Shown: positions 1 to 10,855, numbered from the stretch's first letter. The stretch: DNA of 64,000 nt from Kitasatospora cineracea (GCF_003751605.1 NZ_RJVJ01000001.1:3968001-4032000), one strand, 5' to 3'. Made by a program: numbers and translations. The notes: generated by a model from the sequence alone, not told the origin.

Positions 1-2110
<2,110 letters not shown>

Positions 2111-2113
<3 letters not shown>

Positions 2114-2126
2114 GTTCTGAAACAAC
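2111..2126 (+). other. hairpin in the 23S-5S spacer
   Basis: GTTGTT-CTGA-AACAAC is a perfect short inverted repeat between 23S and 5S. It may take part in rRNA processing; that role is inferred from position only. Confidence 0.4.
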
Positions 2127-2171
2127 GACCCCCGCCGGAGGGATCCGGCCGGGCGGCGACAGTTTCATAGT

Positions 2172-2289
2172 GTTTCGGTGGTCATAGCGTGAGGGAAACG
2201 CCCGGTTACATTCCGAACCCGGAAGCTAAGCCTCACAGCGCCGATGGTACTGCAGGGGGGACCCTGTGGGAGAGTAGGACGCCGCCGAA
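2172..2289 (+). rRNA. rrf: 5S ribosomal RNA
   Basis: The sequence begins GTTTCGGTGGTCATAGCG and ends near GTAGGACGCCGCCGAAC, the usual actinobacterial 5S form. Its two ends pair (GTTTCGGTGG with CCGCCGAAC) to form helix I. It follows the 23S gene by about 60 bp, as expected at the end of an rrn operon. Confidence 0.96.
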
Positions 2290-2301
2290 CAATCATTGTG
2301 G

Positions 2302-2334
2302 GAAAGCCCCCTGACGGGAAGTCAGGGGGCTTTC
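2302..2334 (+). terminator. rho-independent terminator of the rrn operon
   Basis: A 14-bp perfect stem, GAAAGCCCCCTGAC and its complement around a GGGAA loop, sits 12 nt after 5S and is followed by TTGTTG. It closes the rRNA transcript. Confidence 0.88.
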
Positions 2335-2391
2335 TTGTTGTAGGGTCGGTCCCGCACGGTTGTCGGTGGTTAATACAGGAGGCTCCGCACA

Positions 2392-3003
2392 GTGGAGGTC
2401 CAGGAGACGCGCGTTCAGACCGATCGGGTCCTCACGATCCCGAATCTGCTGAGCATGGCTCGGCTGGTGGGCGTGCCGGTCTTCTTGTGGTTGGTGCTGT
2501 GGCCGGTCTTCGGGGGGCCGAAGAACGACGGGTGGGCGATCGTCGTTCTGATGTTGAGCGGGGTCAGTGACTACCTGGACGGGAAGCTGGCTCGGCGGTG
2601 GGGGCAGATCAGCCGGCTGGGGCAGTTGCTGGACCCGGCCGCGGACCGGTTGTACATCGTGTCGACGCTGGTGGGGTTGACCTGGCGGGAGATCCTGCCC
2701 TGGTGGTTGACGGCGTTGTTGGTGGCGCGGGAGGCGTTCGTCGGGGTGGTGCTGCTGCGGCTCAACCGGGCGGGTTACGGGCCGTTGAACGTGAGTTTTC
2801 TGGGGAAGGCGGCGACGTTCAATCTGATGTACGCGTTTCCGCTCCTGCTGTTGGGGGTGGGCGAGGGGTGGGTGCACCAGGTTGCGGGGGTGGTGAGTTG
2901 GGCGTTCATCTGGTGGGGGACGACGCTGTACTGGTGGGCCGGTGCCCTGTATGCGGTGCAGGCCCGGCAGATCCTCCAGGCGGAGCGTTCGGTTGCCGTT
3001 TGA
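2392..3003 (+). CDS. CDP-alcohol phosphatidyltransferase family membrane protein
   Basis: A 203-aa membrane enzyme that transfers a phosphatidyl group from CDP-diacylglycerol to an alcohol acceptor. The family signature DG-x2-AR-x8-G-x3-D-x3-D is complete: D60, D63-G64, A67-R68, G77, D81 and D85. Hydrophobic segments follow to the C-terminus. GTG at 2392 is preceded by AGGAGG at 2378-2383, a strong ribosome binding site. The gene opens a conserved block; mycobacteria have a PgsA2-type gene in the matching place next to DUF881-sbp-DUF881. The sequence alone does not say whether the acceptor is glycerol-3-phosphate (PgsA), inositol phosphate or another alcohol. Confidence 0.9.
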   Translation: MEVQETRVQTDRVLTIPNLLSMARLVGVPVFLWLVLWPVFGGPKNDGWAIVVLMLSGVSDYLDGKLARRWGQISRLGQLLDPAADRLYIVSTLVGLTWREILPWWLTALLVAREAFVGVVLLRLNRAGYGPLNVSFLGKAATFNLMYAFPLLLLGVGEGWVHQVAGVVSWAFIWWGTTLYWWAGALYAVQARQILQAERSVAV

Positions 3004-3129
3004 GATCAGCCTGAGACGTTTTACACGGCCTCCACGGTGAGTCGGACGTTTTCTTCCGGGTAGGGATGCGTCGGACCGGTTTGATGGACCCCGCAGGGGT
3101 TCACCACCGCGAAGGAGGACGCACCCGTA

Positions 3130-5625
3130 ATGAAAGCCGTTGTGATGGCGGGCGGGGAGGGCACTCGACTCCGCCCCATGACTTCCAGCATGCCCAAGCC
3201 GCTGCTGCCGGTGGCCAATCGGCCGATCATGGAGCACGTGCTGCGGCTGCTGAGGCGACACGGCCTCAACGACACCGTGGTGACCGTGCAGTTCTTGGCG
3301 TCGTTGGTCAAGAACTACTTCGGTGATGGTGAGGAACTGGGCATGCACCTCACCTATGCCAATGAGGAAACACCGCTGGGGACGGCGGGCAGCGTGAAGA
3401 ACGCCGAGGACGCGCTGCGGGACGATTCGTTTCTGGTGATCTCGGGCGATGCCCTGACGGACTTCGACCTTTCCGACCTGATTGCCTTTCACCGGGAGAA
3501 GGGCGCGCTGGTCACGGTGTGCCTGACCCGGGTGCCGAACCCGTTGGAATTCGGTATCACCATCACGGACGACGAGGGGAAGGTCGAGCGCTTCCTCGAG
3601 AAGCCGACCTGGGGGCAGGTGTTCTCGGACACCGTGAACACCGGTATCTACGTGATGGAGCCGGAGGTCTTCGACTACGTGGCGGCCGGCGAGTCGGTCG
3701 ACTGGTCGAGCGACGTGTTCCCGCAGTTGCTCAAGGAGGGCAAGCCGGTGTTCGGCTACGTCGCCGAGGGCTACTGGGAGGACGTGGGCACGCACGAGAG
3801 CTACTTGAAGGCCCAGGCAGACGTCCTGGAGGGGAAGGTCCAGGTCGAGCTGGACGGGTTCGAGATCTCGCCGGGCGTGTGGGTGGCCGAGGGTGCGGAG
3901 GTGGACCCGGAGGCGGTGCTGAGGGGGCCGCTGTACATCGGTGACTACGCCAAGGTCGAGGCCGGCGTGGAGTTGCGCGAGCACACCGTGCTGGGGTCGA
4001 ACGTCGTCGTGAAGAGCGGTGCCTTCCTGCACAAGGCCGTGGTGCACGACAACGTGTACGTGGGGGCGCAGAGCAACCTGCGCGGGTGCGTGGTCGGGAA
4101 GAACACCGACGTGATGCGGGCCGCGCGGATCGACGAGGGGGCGGTGATCGGTGACGAGTGCCTGATCGGCGAGGAGTCGATCATCGCGGGCAACGTCCGG
4201 GTCTACCCGTTCAAGACGATCGAGGCCGGCGCGTTCGTCAACACCTCGGTGATCTGGGAGTCCCGCGGCCAGGAGCACCTGTTCGGGGTGCGGGGCGTGT
4301 CGGGGATCCTGAACGTGGAGATCACGCCGGAGCTGGCCGTGCGGCTGGCGGGGGCGTACGCGACCACGTTGAAGAAGGGCGCGACGGTCACCATCGCGCG
4401 TGACCACTCGCGTGGTGCGCGGGCGTTGAAGCGGGCGATGATCTCGGCGCTGCAGACCAGCGCGATCGACGTCCGCGACCTGGAGAACGTGCCGATGCCG
4501 GTGGCCCGGCAGGCGACGGCGCGGGGGAGTGCGGGCGGGATCTTCCTGCGGACCACGCCGGGGGTGCCGGACTCGCTGGACATCCTGTTCTTCGACGAGC
4601 GCGGGGCCGACCTGTCGCAGGCCGGGCAGCGGAAGCTGGACCGGGTGTACTCGCGGCAGGAGTTCCGGCGGGCGTTCCCGGGCGAGATCGGCGACCTGCT
4701 GCACCCGGCGAGCGTGTTCGACTCGTACGCGACGAACCTGTTGCGGACGGTGGACACCTCGGGGGTGCGGGAGGCCGGGCTGAAGGTGGTGGTGGACGCG
4801 GCGCACGGCAGTGCCGGGTTGGTGCTGCCGAGCATCCTGGGGCGGCTCGGGGTGGAGGCGCTGACGGTGGCCGGCGGCCTGGACGAGGCGCGGCCGACCG
4901 AGGACGCGGACTCGCGGCGGGCGGCGCTGGCCAGGCTGGGCGAGCTGGTGGCGTCCTCGCGGGCGGCGTTCGGCGTGCGGTTCGACCCGGTGGGTGAGCG
5001 GGTGTCCTTCGTGGACGAGCTCGGCCGGGTGATCCAGGACGACCGGGCGCTGCTGGTGCTGCTGGACCTGGTGGCGGCCGAGCGCCGCACCGGGCAGGTG
5101 GCGCTGCCGGTGACGACGACGCGGATCGCCGAGCAGGTGGCGGCGTACCACGGCACCCAGGTGACCTGGACGACGACCTCGCCGGACGACCTGGCGAAGG
5201 CCGCGGCGGCGGACGGCACGATCTTCGGCGGGGACGGGCGCGGCGGCTTCGTGGTGCCCGAGTTCTCCGGGGTGCTGGACGGGGCGGCGGCGTTCGTGCG
5301 GCTGGTCGGCCTGGTGGCGCGGACGCAGCTGACGCTGAGCCAGATCGACGCGCGGATCCCGCAGGCGCACATCCAGAAGCGGGACATCGCCACGCCGTGG
5401 GCCGCCAAGGGCATGGTGATGCGTTCGGTGGTGGAGGCGGCCGGGAACCGGAAGCTGGACACCACGGACGGCGTGCGGGTGGTCGAGCCGGACGGCCGGT
5501 GGACGCTGGTCCTGCCGGACCCGGCGGAGGCCGTCACCCACCTGTGGGCGGAGGGCCCGGACGACGAGGCGACCGAGCGGCTGCTCGACGAGTGGGCCGC
5601 GGTCGTGGACGGCGCCGGGAGGTAG
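3130..5625 (+). CDS. mannose-1-phosphate guanylyltransferase-like protein fused to a degenerate phosphomannomutase domain
   Basis: An 831-aa two-part protein. Residues 1-230 are a nucleotidyltransferase with the GGEGTRLRP...PKP nucleotide-binding loop. About 240-380 is a left-handed beta-helix rich in hexapeptide repeats. From about 385 onward is a phosphohexomutase-like domain. Expected product chemistry is NDP-sugar formation (GDP-mannose or similar) for glycan or cell-wall precursors. In the mutase half I find no phosphoserine loop of the SHNP type, and the metal loop normally reading DGDGDR is FDPVGER at about 618-624, so this half is probably regulatory or structural. ATG at 3130 follows GAAGGAGGAC. 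A T-tailed terminator follows the stop codon. Confidence 0.85.
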   Translation: MKAVVMAGGEGTRLRPMTSSMPKPLLPVANRPIMEHVLRLLRRHGLNDTVVTVQFLASLVKNYFGDGEELGMHLTYANEETPLGTAGSVKNAEDALRDDSFLVISGDALTDFDLSDLIAFHREKGALVTVCLTRVPNPLEFGITITDDEGKVERFLEKPTWGQVFSDTVNTGIYVMEPEVFDYVAAGESVDWSSDVFPQLLKEGKPVFGYVAEGYWEDVGTHESYLKAQADVLEGKVQVELDGFEISPGVWVAEGAEVDPEAVLRGPLYIGDYAKVEAGVELREHTVLGSNVVVKSGAFLHKAVVHDNVYVGAQSNLRGCVVGKNTDVMRAARIDEGAVIGDECLIGEESIIAGNVRVYPFKTIEAGAFVNTSVIWESRGQEHLFGVRGVSGILNVEITPELAVRLAGAYATTLKKGATVTIARDHSRGARALKRAMISALQTSAIDVRDLENVPMPVARQATARGSAGGIFLRTTPGVPDSLDILFFDERGADLSQAGQRKLDRVYSRQEFRRAFPGEIGDLLHPASVFDSYATNLLRTVDTSGVREAGLKVVVDAAHGSAGLVLPSILGRLGVEALTVAGGLDEARPTEDADSRRAALARLGELVASSRAAFGVRFDPVGERVSFVDELGRVIQDDRALLVLLDLVAAERRTGQVALPVTTTRIAEQVAAYHGTQVTWTTTSPDDLAKAAAADGTIFGGDGRGGFVVPEFSGVLDGAAAFVRLVGLVARTQLTLSQIDARIPQAHIQKRDIATPWAAKGMVMRSVVEAAGNRKLDTTDGVRVVEPDGRWTLVLPDPAEAVTHLWAEGPDDEATERLLDEWAAVVDGAGR

Positions 5626-5639
5626 TGCGGGGGAAGTGA

Positions 5640-5671
5640 GGTGGGGGCGGGCCCGGCGGCCCGTCCCCACC
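5640..5671 (+). terminator. terminator after the nucleotidyltransferase fusion gene
   Basis: A 14-bp stem (one G-U pair) GGTGGGGGCGGGCC / GGCCCGTCCCCACC with a 4-nt loop is followed by CGGTTTTGTC. It lies 14 nt after the stop codon. Confidence 0.75.
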
Positions 5672-5759
5672 CGGTTTTGTCACGATCCTGTGCCGAAACC
5701 GTCCTGCGGGGCCCGGGGCTGGTCGTGGGGCACCTCGTGGTCGTGAAACGATGTGGCGC

Positions 5760-6842
5760 ATGCCAGCATCGCCGACGCCGAGTGACCCGGAGGGGCGCTT
5801 CCGCCGCCCGGACGCCTCGATGTCCCTGCTGACCACGGTCATGGAGCACTCGCTCGACGACGGGTACGCGGAGGCGGCCCGGGCCCGTGGGGCGGAGGGC
5901 AGTTCGCGGCTGCCGTCGACGGCCAAGGGGCGGCTGGTGCTGGGCCTGGGCCTGGCGCTGGCGGCGGTCGTGGTGACGGTCGGGGCGGTGAGCACGCACG
6001 CCGCGGCGCCCGTGCTGGCGAAGGAGCGGGACGCCCTGGTCAGCCGGGTGAACGACGCCAACAAGGCGGCGGACGAGCTGCAGCGGCAGGTCGAGGCGGA
6101 CCGCGACAAGGTCGAGCGGGCCCAGGACGCGGCGCTGCAGAGCGGCGACGACAGCGGGGCGGAGCAGCTGGCGGCGCGGACCGGGACGGGGGCGATCACC
6201 GGGCCGGGCATCAAGCTGGTGATCGACGACGCGTCCGGGAGCGGTTCGGGCGGCAACGTCAGCGATCCGCGGAACACCGGCAGCTACGGCAAGGACGGGC
6301 GGGTCAAGGACCACGACCTGCAGTACGCCGTGAACGGGCTGTGGCTGGCCGGCGCGGAGGCGGTGTCCGTGAACGGGCAGCGGCTGACCGCGCTGTCGGC
6401 GATCCGGGCGGCCGGTGACGCGATCCTGGTGGACAACCGGCCGCTGGTGCCGCCGTACACGGTGCTGGCGATCGGGGACGGGCCGCGGCTGGCGCAGGCC
6501 TTCCAGGACAACGAGGGCGGCCGCTACCTGAAGATCATCCAGGAGAGCTACGGGATCCGTTCGACGGTGTCGACGCAGAAGTCGTTGACGCTGCCGGCCG
6601 CGCTGGGCGTGACGCTCCGGGTGGCCGGGCCGGAGGCGTCCGCGGAGGCGTCGGCCGAGCCGTCGGGGTCGCCGTCGCCGTCGGCGTCCGGTTCGGGGTC
6701 CGCCCTCCCGACGGCCCCGCCGTCCGGCGCGGTGTCGGGTTCGCCCTCGGGGGCGCCGTCGAAGTCCACGCGGTCGACCGCGACGAAGTCCACTTCCACT
6801 TCCACTTCCACTTCCACCGGAACAGGAGCTGCTACACCGTGA
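5760..6842 (+). CDS. DUF881 family membrane-anchored protein (first copy)
   Basis: About 360 aa. There is a cytoplasmic N-terminus, one membrane helix at roughly residues 55-80, then a coiled-coil stretch rich in K, E, D and Q, then the DUF881 core with the TGPGIKLVIDD motif. The C-terminal 85 residues are a low-complexity Ser/Ala/Pro/Thr tail ending in repeated ST pairs. DUF881 proteins (YlxW/YlxX type) sit beside sbp and division genes in Gram-positive bacteria; their function is unknown. Start is uncertain: ATG at 5751, 5760 and 5820 are in frame and none has a clear ribosome binding site. The stop overlaps the next GTG by 4 nt, so the three genes are probably co-translated. Confidence 0.82.
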   Translation: MPASPTPSDPEGRFRRPDASMSLLTTVMEHSLDDGYAEAARARGAEGSSRLPSTAKGRLVLGLGLALAAVVVTVGAVSTHAAAPVLAKERDALVSRVNDANKAADELQRQVEADRDKVERAQDAALQSGDDSGAEQLAARTGTGAITGPGIKLVIDDASGSGSGGNVSDPRNTGSYGKDGRVKDHDLQYAVNGLWLAGAEAVSVNGQRLTALSAIRAAGDAILVDNRPLVPPYTVLAIGDGPRLAQAFQDNEGGRYLKIIQESYGIRSTVSTQKSLTLPAALGVTLRVAGPEASAEASAEPSGSPSPSASGSGSALPTAPPSGAVSGSPSGAPSKSTRSTATKSTSTSTSTSTGTGAATP

Positions 6843-7171
6843 TTGCCGTACTGGGTCTGGTGATCGGCGTGATCGTCGGCGTGTTCGTGCAGCCGGAGGT
6901 GCCGAACGCGGTGGTGCCGTACCTGCCGATCGCGGTGGTGGCGGCGCTGGACGCGGTGTTCGGCGGCGTGCGGGCGATGCTGGACGGGATCTTCGACGAC
7001 AAGGTCTTCGTGGTGTCGTTCCTGTCGAACGTCGTGGTGGCGGCGCTGATCGTGTTCCTGGGCGACCAGTTGGGCGTGGGGTCGCAGCTGTCCACCGGCG
7101 TGGTGGTGGTGCTGGGCATCCGGATCTTCTCGAACGCTGCGGCGATCCGCCGGCACGTGTTCAGGGCGTAG
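6839..7171 (+). CDS. sbp: small basic protein Sbp family (DUF1290)
   Basis: A 110-aa integral membrane protein with three or four hydrophobic helices, matching the usual length of the Sbp/DUF1290 family. It begins IAVLGLVIGVIVG and carries the conserved central AALDAVFGGVRA segment. GTG at 6839 overlaps the upstream stop (GTGA), and the next gene starts 9 nt downstream. The DUF881-sbp-DUF881 arrangement is conserved in actinobacteria. Function is not established. Confidence 0.87.
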   Translation: MIAVLGLVIGVIVGVFVQPEVPNAVVPYLPIAVVAALDAVFGGVRAMLDGIFDDKVFVVSFLSNVVVAALIVFLGDQLGVGSQLSTGVVVVLGIRIFSNAAAIRRHVFRA

Positions 7172-7180
7172 GGAGCGGCT

Positions 7181-8101
7181 GTGAGCGGGGAGAAGGAGCC
7201 GCGGGAGCGGGACGAGGAGCAGCCGGAGCCGACCGAGTCGGTCGAGCCGGTGGAGCCGGCCGGGTCGACGGAGCCGGTCGCGCCCGTCGAGCCGGCTGCG
7301 GTGGCGGAGCCGGTCGAGTCGGTCGGGCCCGAGGAGCCGGTGGCGGCGGCCGCGGGGCGGGAGCCGGTGGAGCTGCCCTCGGACGGGCGGACCCGGCTGA
7401 AGGCGGCGATGTGGCCGCCGCGGGTGTCGCGGGGCCAGCTGGTGGTGGCGCTGCTGCTGTTCGCGCTGGGCCTGGCGCTGGCGATCCAGGTGCGCTCGAC
7501 CAACGACCACAGCGAGCTGCGCGGGGCCCGCCAGGAGGACCTGGTGCGGATCCTGGACGAACTGGACGGCAAGCAGCAGCGTCTCCAGTCGGAGAAGACG
7601 CAGCTGGAGCAGTCCCTGGCGCAGTTGGAGAACTCGTCCAACCAGGCCAAGGAGGCCCAGGAGCAGACCCGGAAGAAGGCGGCCGAGCTGGGTGTGCTGG
7701 CGGGGACGGAGAAGGCCACCGGGCCGGGGATCGTGCTGACGATCGATGATCCCCAAGGGCAGGTGAAGGCGGATATGCTGCTGGACACCCTGCAGGAACT
7801 CCGAGCTGCGGGGGCGGAGGCGATTCAGATCAACGACGTGCGCGTGGTGGCCGGTACGTACTTCACCGACAACTCGTCGGGCGGCGTGCAGATCGACGGG
7901 AAGAGCGTCTCGCAGCCGTTCCGCTTCACCGTGGTGGGCAACCCGCAGGACCTGACTCCGGCGCTCAACATCCCCGGTGGCGTGGTGCGCAGCCTGGAGA
8001 ACCACCAGGCGCGGGCGACCATCGTCCAGCAGCAGAAGGTGCTGGTGGACGCGCTGGCCGCGCCGAAGCCGTTGCAGTACGGCAAGCCGGCGGCGAAGTG
8101 A
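7181..8101 (+). CDS. DUF881 family membrane-anchored protein (second copy)
   Basis: 306 aa. The first 65 residues are an acidic, proline-rich cytoplasmic tail with repeated EP pairs (VEPVEPAGSTEPV type). A single membrane helix lies at about 87-103. A heptad-like coiled coil runs from about 108 to 160, and the DUF881 core carries the TGPGIVLTIDDP motif. It is a paralogue of the gene two positions upstream but lacks the ST-rich C-terminal tail. GTG at 7181 follows AGGGAG at a suitable distance. Likely co-transcribed with the two preceding genes. Confidence 0.85.
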   Translation: MSGEKEPRERDEEQPEPTESVEPVEPAGSTEPVAPVEPAAVAEPVESVGPEEPVAAAAGREPVELPSDGRTRLKAAMWPPRVSRGQLVVALLLFALGLALAIQVRSTNDHSELRGARQEDLVRILDELDGKQQRLQSEKTQLEQSLAQLENSSNQAKEAQEQTRKKAAELGVLAGTEKATGPGIVLTIDDPQGQVKADMLLDTLQELRAAGAEAIQINDVRVVAGTYFTDNSSGGVQIDGKSVSQPFRFTVVGNPQDLTPALNIPGGVVRSLENHQARATIVQQQKVLVDALAAPKPLQYGKPAAK

Positions 8102-8282
8102 CGGGGCGCGCTCCGTACGGTTCGTCAGCTGCGGGCAGCCCCCGGTGGTGGGTTTCCGCGGCGGGTCGGCGACACTGGGTCTTACCGTTCGTCAGTCCCC
8201 GGTCCGATGCCGGGCCCACCGCCACACCGAGCCTTGAACCCTGCCCCGCGGGCGGTTCTGTCACACGCAAGGGGATTCGCCC

Positions 8283-9146
8283 GTGAGTTTTTTCTCGAAG
8301 CTTTTCGGCCGCAACAAGAAGACGGCCGAGGCCCCGACCGCGCGCTACCGGCAGGAGGACGCCGGGGTGCCCCCGATGCGTCCGGCGCCGGACGGGCAGC
8401 GGCCGATGTACCGGGACGACGTGACCCAGGGCGCGGGCGTCCCGACCGGGCAGTTCGACGCGGGCTACGGCGCGTCGGTTGATTCGTCGGGCGGGCCGCG
8501 CATAGGTTTCCCGGCAGGACCCTCAACCTCCGGTGGAGGGTTTGCCCCGGACCCCTATGCCGGGCACGTCCAGTCGGGTGTGCCGCGCCAGGAGGCTGTG
8601 AACATGGCTGGCACCAGCCCGTGCCCGCGGTGCGGGAACCAGAACCCGGCGCAGGCCCGGTTCTGCTCGAACTGCGGGACCCAGCTGCGTGGCGGCGGTT
8701 TCCCGGAGGGCGCGGTGGAGACCACCTCGACCATCTCGATCTCCGGCATCGAGTCGTACGACCCGACGGCGACCTCGACGGGCGCCACGCCGGCGCTGTC
8801 GGCCGAGGTGATGGCGGCGATCGACGCGCTGCCGCCGGGCTCGGCCCTGCTGATCGTGCAGCGCGGCCCGAACTCGGGCAGCCGGTTCCTGCTGGACTCG
8901 GACGTGACCACGGCGGGGCGGCACCCGCAGGGTGACATCTTCCTGGACGACGTGACGGTGTCGCGTCGGCACGTGGAGTTCCGTCGGCAGCCCGACGGCG
9001 GCTTCTCGGTCGCGGACGTGGGCAGCCTGAACGGCACCTACGTGAACCGGGAGCGGATCGACGAGGTGCTGCTCAGCAACGGCGACGAGGTGCAGATCGG
9101 GAAGTACCGGCTGGTGTTCTTCGCCAGCCACCACCGGGGGTACTGA
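8283..9146 (+). CDS. GarA/OdhI-like FHA domain protein with zinc ribbon
   Basis: 287 aa. An N-terminal low-complexity region of about 107 residues is followed by a four-cysteine zinc ribbon (C114, C117, C128, C131), an ETTS phospho-acceptor motif at E146-T147-T148, and an FHA domain at about 180-280 with the G-R, S-x-x-H and N-G phosphothreonine-binding residues. In mycobacterial GarA and corynebacterial OdhI the ETT motif is phosphorylated by Ser/Thr kinases, which switches control of 2-oxoglutarate dehydrogenase and glutamate metabolism. The motif plus the neighbouring ftsR supports that assignment. GTG at 8283 has AAGGGGA upstream; an internal ATG at 8604, directly before the zinc ribbon, is an alternative start. 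Confidence 0.85.
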   Translation: MSFFSKLFGRNKKTAEAPTARYRQEDAGVPPMRPAPDGQRPMYRDDVTQGAGVPTGQFDAGYGASVDSSGGPRIGFPAGPSTSGGGFAPDPYAGHVQSGVPRQEAVNMAGTSPCPRCGNQNPAQARFCSNCGTQLRGGGFPEGAVETTSTISISGIESYDPTATSTGATPALSAEVMAAIDALPPGSALLIVQRGPNSGSRFLLDSDVTTAGRHPQGDIFLDDVTVSRRHVEFRRQPDGGFSVADVGSLNGTYVNRERIDEVLLSNGDEVQIGKYRLVFFASHHRGY

Positions 9147-9169
9147 CCACTTCTCCGTTTGGAGCCCGA

Positions 9170-9958
9170 GTGACCCCACAGATTCCTACCCCGTCCCTCG
9201 GGTCCTCGCCCGTGCCGGCCTCGCGCCGCACGGGCGAGGCGCGCCGGCGGGGTGACGAGCTGCTCTCGATCGGCGCGGTGCTGGCCTTCCTGCGGGACGA
9301 CTTCCCGGAGGTGACGATCTCCAAGATCCGCTTCCTGGAGGCGGAGGGCCTGGTCGAGCCGCAGCGGACCCCGTCCGGCTACCGGAAGTTCTCGGCGGCG
9401 GACGTGGAGCGGCTGGCGTACGTGCTGCGGATGCAGCGCGACCACTACCTGCCGCTGCGGGTGATCCGCGAGCACCTGGACGCGATCGAGCGCGGCGAGC
9501 AGCCGCCGGCGCTGCCGGGGGCGGAGTCCCGTCCGGGGCCGCTGGAGGAGGCGGACCGGGAGCTGGCGGCCGCGGCCGGGGTGCTGCCGGGCGGGGTGCG
9601 GCTGGGCCGGGCCGAGCTGATCGCGGCGGCCGAGGCGCAGGAGCGGGAGCTCGTCGAGTGGGAGTCGTACGGCCTGGTGCAGCCGGGCCCGGACGGCGGG
9701 TACGACGGGGAGGCGCTGCAGATCGCCCGGCTGGTGGCGGAGTTGGGGCGGTTCGGCCTGGAGCCGCGGCACCTGCGGGCGATGAAGGCGGCGGCGGAGC
9801 GCGAGGTGGCGCTGGTGGAGCAGGTGGTGGCGCCGCTGCGGCGGCACCGCAACCCGCAGACCCGGGCGCACGCGGAGGCGACGGCGCGGGAACTGGCCAC
9901 CCTGTCGGTGCGGTTGCACGCGGCGATGGTGCAGGCGGGACTGCGGTCGCGGAGCTGA
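9170..9958 (+). CDS. ftsR: MerR family regulator FtsR
   Basis: 262 aa with a MerR-type winged helix-turn-helix at about 33-95 (LSIGAVLAFLRDDFPEVTIS followed by the wing containing PSGYRKF) and a long helical C-terminal half. FtsR activates ftsZ expression in Corynebacterium, and its mycobacterial counterpart lies directly downstream of garA, as here. GTG at 9170 is 23 nt after the FHA gene, so the two are probably co-transcribed. The C-terminal part lacks cysteines, so no redox or metal sensing is suggested. Confidence 0.87.
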   Translation: MTPQIPTPSLGSSPVPASRRTGEARRRGDELLSIGAVLAFLRDDFPEVTISKIRFLEAEGLVEPQRTPSGYRKFSAADVERLAYVLRMQRDHYLPLRVIREHLDAIERGEQPPALPGAESRPGPLEEADRELAAAAGVLPGGVRLGRAELIAAAEAQERELVEWESYGLVQPGPDGGYDGEALQIARLVAELGRFGLEPRHLRAMKAAAEREVALVEQVVAPLRRHRNPQTRAHAEATARELATLSVRLHAAMVQAGLRSRS

Positions 9959-10041
9959 GCGGCCGGTGGCGGCCGGGCGGGCGGCGGTCCTGATCGCGGT
10001 GGCCGCTGCCTGCTGCGCTTTCCTATCGGGGGCGAGCGCCA

Positions 10042-10047
10042 TAGGGT
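10042..10047 (+). promoter_or_regulatory. candidate leaderless -10 element of the bifunctional nuclease gene
   Basis: TAGGGT (TAnnnT class) ends 7 nt before the GTG at 10055, the spacing expected if transcription starts at the start codon. No ribosome binding site is visible between them. Confidence 0.45.
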
Positions 10048-10054
10048 TGCTGGT

Positions 10055-10528
10055 GTGAATGAGCTCGACGTCGTGGGTGTCCGGGTGGAGATGCCCTCCA
10101 ACCAGCCGATCGTGCTGCTGCGGGAGGTCGGCGGGGACCGCTACCTGCCGATCTGGATCGGGCCGGGGGAAGCCACCGCGATCGCCTTCGCCCAGCAGGG
10201 CATGACCCCGGTGCGGCCGCTGACGCACGACCTGTTCAAGGACGTGCTCGGTGCGCTGGGGCAGCAGTTGACCGAGGTGCGGATCAACGACCTGCGGGAC
10301 GGGGTGTTCTACGCGGAGCTGGTGTTCGCCGGTGGTGTCGAGGTGAGCGCGCGCCCCTCGGACGCGATAGCGCTGGCGCTGCGCACCGGTACGCCGATCT
10401 ACGGGAGCGAGGAGGTGCTGGCGGAGGCCGGCATCTCGATCCCGGACGAGCAGGAGGACGAGGTCGAGAAGTTCCGGGAGTTCCTGGACCAGGTCTCGCC
10501 GGAGGACTTCGGGGGCGGCCCGCAGTAG
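10055..10528 (+). CDS. bifunctional nuclease family protein
   Basis: 157 aa, the normal length for the BFN/DUF151 family. The N-terminal half carries VVGVRVEMPSNQPIVLLRE and the conserved YLPIWIGPGEATAIA block. The C-terminal part, EVSARPSDAIALALR, is the second conserved family motif. The family is named from a plant nuclease; the bacterial function is not settled. The gene follows ftsR as in mycobacteria. GTG at 10055 lacks a ribosome binding site, in keeping with leaderless translation. Confidence 0.88.
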   Translation: MNELDVVGVRVEMPSNQPIVLLREVGGDRYLPIWIGPGEATAIAFAQQGMTPVRPLTHDLFKDVLGALGQQLTEVRINDLRDGVFYAELVFAGGVEVSARPSDAIALALRTGTPIYGSEEVLAEAGISIPDEQEDEVEKFREFLDQVSPEDFGGGPQ

Positions 10529-10855
10529 CCGCCGCACGGTGGCGCCGGGCCGGTCGGCGGCCCGGCCCGCGGGCGGCGCGCCGGGCCCGGGAGGCCGTCG
10601 GCGCGCTAGCCCGGTCGGCGGTCGGTCGCAACTCGGATGCGCCGGAAAACCGTTCTGCTACCCGCACATGGGGCACGAATAACCACTCGATGGGGTGAAG
10701 TTTGTCGGAGCCCCCGGCGTGGCGATCGTTGACGGTGCTTTGGCGACTGCCTACCGTCAGGTGATGGCCCGCCGGACGGGCCACCCGCAGCCCGGGGCCC
10801 GGCAGGGCTCCTGCGGGTCCCGTGGGGCCTTGGGCGGAATGGACGGAGGTTGGCG
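10529..10855. other. intergenic region between the bifunctional nuclease and MerR genes
   Basis: 327 bp without a credible gene. It opens with a GC-rich stretch of inverted GGCCGG segments and then holds a clear sigma-70-type promoter for the downstream MerR gene. Confidence 0.6.
10729..10757 (+). promoter_or_regulatory. sigma-70-type promoter of the MerR gene
   Basis: TTGACG at 10729-10734, a 17-nt spacer, and TACCGT at 10752-10757. It predicts a start near 10764 and a leader of about 90 nt before the ATG at 10856. Confidence 0.7.

Noticed and set aside
2293..5670. Very long minus-strand open frame opposite the nucleotidyltransferase fusion
   Set aside because: Arg/Pro/His-rich translation with no family motif. 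It is the antisense shadow of a well-supported plus-strand gene in high-GC DNA.
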